Positions 62,981-64,000 of a stretch of 64,000 nucleotides of DNA are shown piece after piece. Made by a program: the position numbers and the translations under genes. How positions within the stretch are numbered: the stretch's first letter is position 1; the number at the start of each line of letters is the position of its first letter. The notes below the pieces were generated by a model. That model made no database searches and was not told the origin of the DNA. It was given only the letters and a program-made list of their open reading frames with translations. Source of the DNA: VXNJ01 sp965249595 (GTDB taxonomy: Bacteria; Chloroflexota; UBA11872; VXNJ01); assembly GCA_965249595.1 (NCBI GenBank), contig OZ252242.1, positions 1,674,001 through 1,738,000 on the forward strand, written 5' to 3'.

Positions 62981-63175
62981 ATGGCCAATCTTGTAGCCCA
63001 CTGGCAATTGGCGTCCGGCGATGCCAAACGCTTGGGTAAGTTCCTATCTGACCCGTTCGTTTGGCCAATCGAAACGCTATCGCATCCCGTGCCCACACAC
63101 TCAGCGTGGAAGACGACTCACGGCAGCACTTTAGACAAGAAATGTTTCGATAATTTTCATGCTGGGAAAAATTAG
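62981..63175 (+). pseudogene. Truncated copy of the VOC protein's first domain
   Basis: The frame reads MANLVAHWQLASGDAKRLGK and then FLSDPFVWPIET; the next gene begins MANIVVHWELGSRHAEKLGN and FYKSLFGWRVEK. Sixteen of the first 34 residues agree. Similarity stops after that, and the rest of the 64 residues is unrelated, so this is an abandoned 5' fragment lying directly before its sibling. Confidence 0.7.
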
Positions 63176-63211
63176 ACTTGGCGTTATTCGCGACGTGACA
63201 GGGGCATCATT

Positions 63212-63973
63212 GTGGCCAATATCGTAGTCCACTGGGAACTTGGTTCTCGGCACGCCGAAAAGTTGGGAAATTTCTACAAAAGCCTCTTTGGCTGGCGGGT
63301 AGAAAAGCAATCGTCGATGGACTATCGGGTCGTTTACACCGGCAACAAGCTGGGAATTGACGGCGGCATCGTTCAGATTGACGGAGCAACGCCGCCGTAT
63401 CTCACGTTCTACGTGATGGTCAATGACCTGCAGGCAACCCTGGATATGGCAGAAATTCAAGGCGCAAAAGTCGCATTTCCGCCCACTCCAATTGCGAATG
63501 TGGGAACGTTTGCCCAGATCAACGATCCGGAAGGTTTTCTAGTCGGGATCATTGAACCGCCGCCTGATTGGGACGATCAAGCCGCCGGCCGCGAGCAAGA
63601 AGAAGACACCGGAAATCCAGTCCTTCACTGGGAGATAAATTCGGCGAACGCGGCGGATCTGCAAGGTTTCTATACAACGCTTTTTGATTGGCGAATTGGC
63701 ACCGACCTCCCGAACGATTACCCCATGGTGCTCACCGGTGGCGAAGGGGGAATTGGCGGTGGAATCTGTCAAATTGAGGACGATGGGCCCGCCTCCCTAA
63801 CTCTTTATGTCGAGGTGGACGATGTCCAGGCCACTCTTGACAAGGCCCAAGGCCTCGGCGCCAAAGGCGTCGGGGAATTGATGCACGTCCCCGGCATTGG
63901 CACCTTCTCCCATATCAGCGATCCCGACGGGCACGTCCTCGGCGTAATGCGGGATGAATCGGCCGAAGGCTAG
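63212..63973 (+). CDS. Tandem-domain VOC (glyoxalase-fold) protein
   Basis: The 253-residue protein consists of two vicinal-oxygen-chelate domains (about 1-118 and 131-250). Each starts with an HWE block (IVVHWELGS; PVLHWEINS), has FYxxLFxWR, and ends with GTFAQINDPEGFLVGI or GTFSHISDPDGHVLGV. This layout is typical of glyoxalase/bleomycin-resistance relatives acting as hydroxylases or binding proteins. Metal ligands could be the His of each HWE and the Glu or His of the DPEG/DPDG blocks. GTG 63212 follows AGGGG. A truncated relative precedes it. Confidence 0.88.
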   Translation: MANIVVHWELGSRHAEKLGNFYKSLFGWRVEKQSSMDYRVVYTGNKLGIDGGIVQIDGATPPYLTFYVMVNDLQATLDMAEIQGAKVAFPPTPIANVGTFAQINDPEGFLVGIIEPPPDWDDQAAGREQEEDTGNPVLHWEINSANAADLQGFYTTLFDWRIGTDLPNDYPMVLTGGEGGIGGGICQIEDDGPASLTLYVEVDDVQATLDKAQGLGAKGVGELMHVPGIGTFSHISDPDGHVLGVMRDESAEG

Positions 63974-64000
63974 CTTAATAACTTAGATGAAATAACGTCG

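Noticed and set aside
1..64000. CRISPR array, rRNA, prophage or integrative element
   Set aside because: No regularly spaced repeats, no rRNA-like stretch and no integrase or phage structural genes were seen; the only mobile element found is the IS256-type sequence.

Overview
The window looks like a chromosomal stretch of a free-living or host-associated marine bacterium with moderately high GC. The mix of two type I sulfatases, a GH29 fucosidase, an enolase-superfamily dehydratase, SDR/MDR/AKR and GMC oxidoreductases, an M81 (MlrC-like) peptidase, DUF1800/DUF1501 proteins and a secreted protein with a domain I associate with marine bacteria resembles SAR202-type Chloroflexota or a sponge symbiont. 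That placement is inference: no rRNA, tRNA or ribosomal marker gene is present. TTG and GTG starts appear common. Intergenic gaps are long, and about seven genes are visibly broken. Layout: 0-10 kb holds a choline-sulfatase-like enzyme, a GMC oxidoreductase, a DUF3574 lipoprotein, desaturase copy 1, a mosaic of duplicated fragments (the 5' end of an endonuclease-like gene and a decayed desaturase 3' end), an ADP-ribosylglycohydrolase and a broken endonuclease-like gene. 10.3-12.4 kb is a complete IS256-family element with terminal inverted repeats and an exact 8-bp target duplication; removing it in silico restores an interrupted reading frame. 12.6-22 kb holds a monooxygenase-fold protein, MscS channel, DEDDh and DEDDy exonucleases, a VanZ-like protein, an unusual polysaccharide deacetylase/GT2/YkoP three-domain fusion beside a D-threonine-aldolase-like enzyme, and a SIMPL protein. 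22-35 kb holds desaturase copies 2 and 3, a divergent SDR lacking the catalytic Tyr/Lys, the fucosidase, a zinc alcohol dehydrogenase, two alpha/beta hydrolases (one dead), a methyltransferase, a Yip1 protein and an enolase-superfamily enzyme. 35-48 kb holds a frameshifted SulP transporter divergent from sulfatase 2, an aldo/keto reductase, a CMD protein, an MFS transporter, a DUF192 lipoprotein, a zinc-ribbon DEAD-box helicase, a 2-hydroxyacid dehydrogenase and a winged-helix gene broken by one stop. 48-52 kb is a DUF1800-DUF1501-NHL operon without export signals. 52-64 kb holds a broken methyltransferase, a cupin, a class III aminotransferase, the M81 peptidase, the secreted protein, a class II histone-deacetylase-like amidohydrolase, a kinase/phospho-lyase-like pair, and a double-VOC protein preceded by a truncated copy of itself. 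Working together: sulfate-ester hydrolysis and sulfate movement (sulfatases, SulP), sugar release and sugar-acid dehydration (fucosidase, enolase-type enzyme, SDR, AKR), and small amino-alcohol catabolism (choline sulfatase-like, GMC, kinase/phospho-lyase pair) are the plausible metabolic themes. The most striking signals are the repeated desaturase family with a dead fragment, the clean IS insertion, the three-domain glycan fusion, a 19-bp element shared upstream of two methyltransferase genes, and a consistent picture of gene decay.
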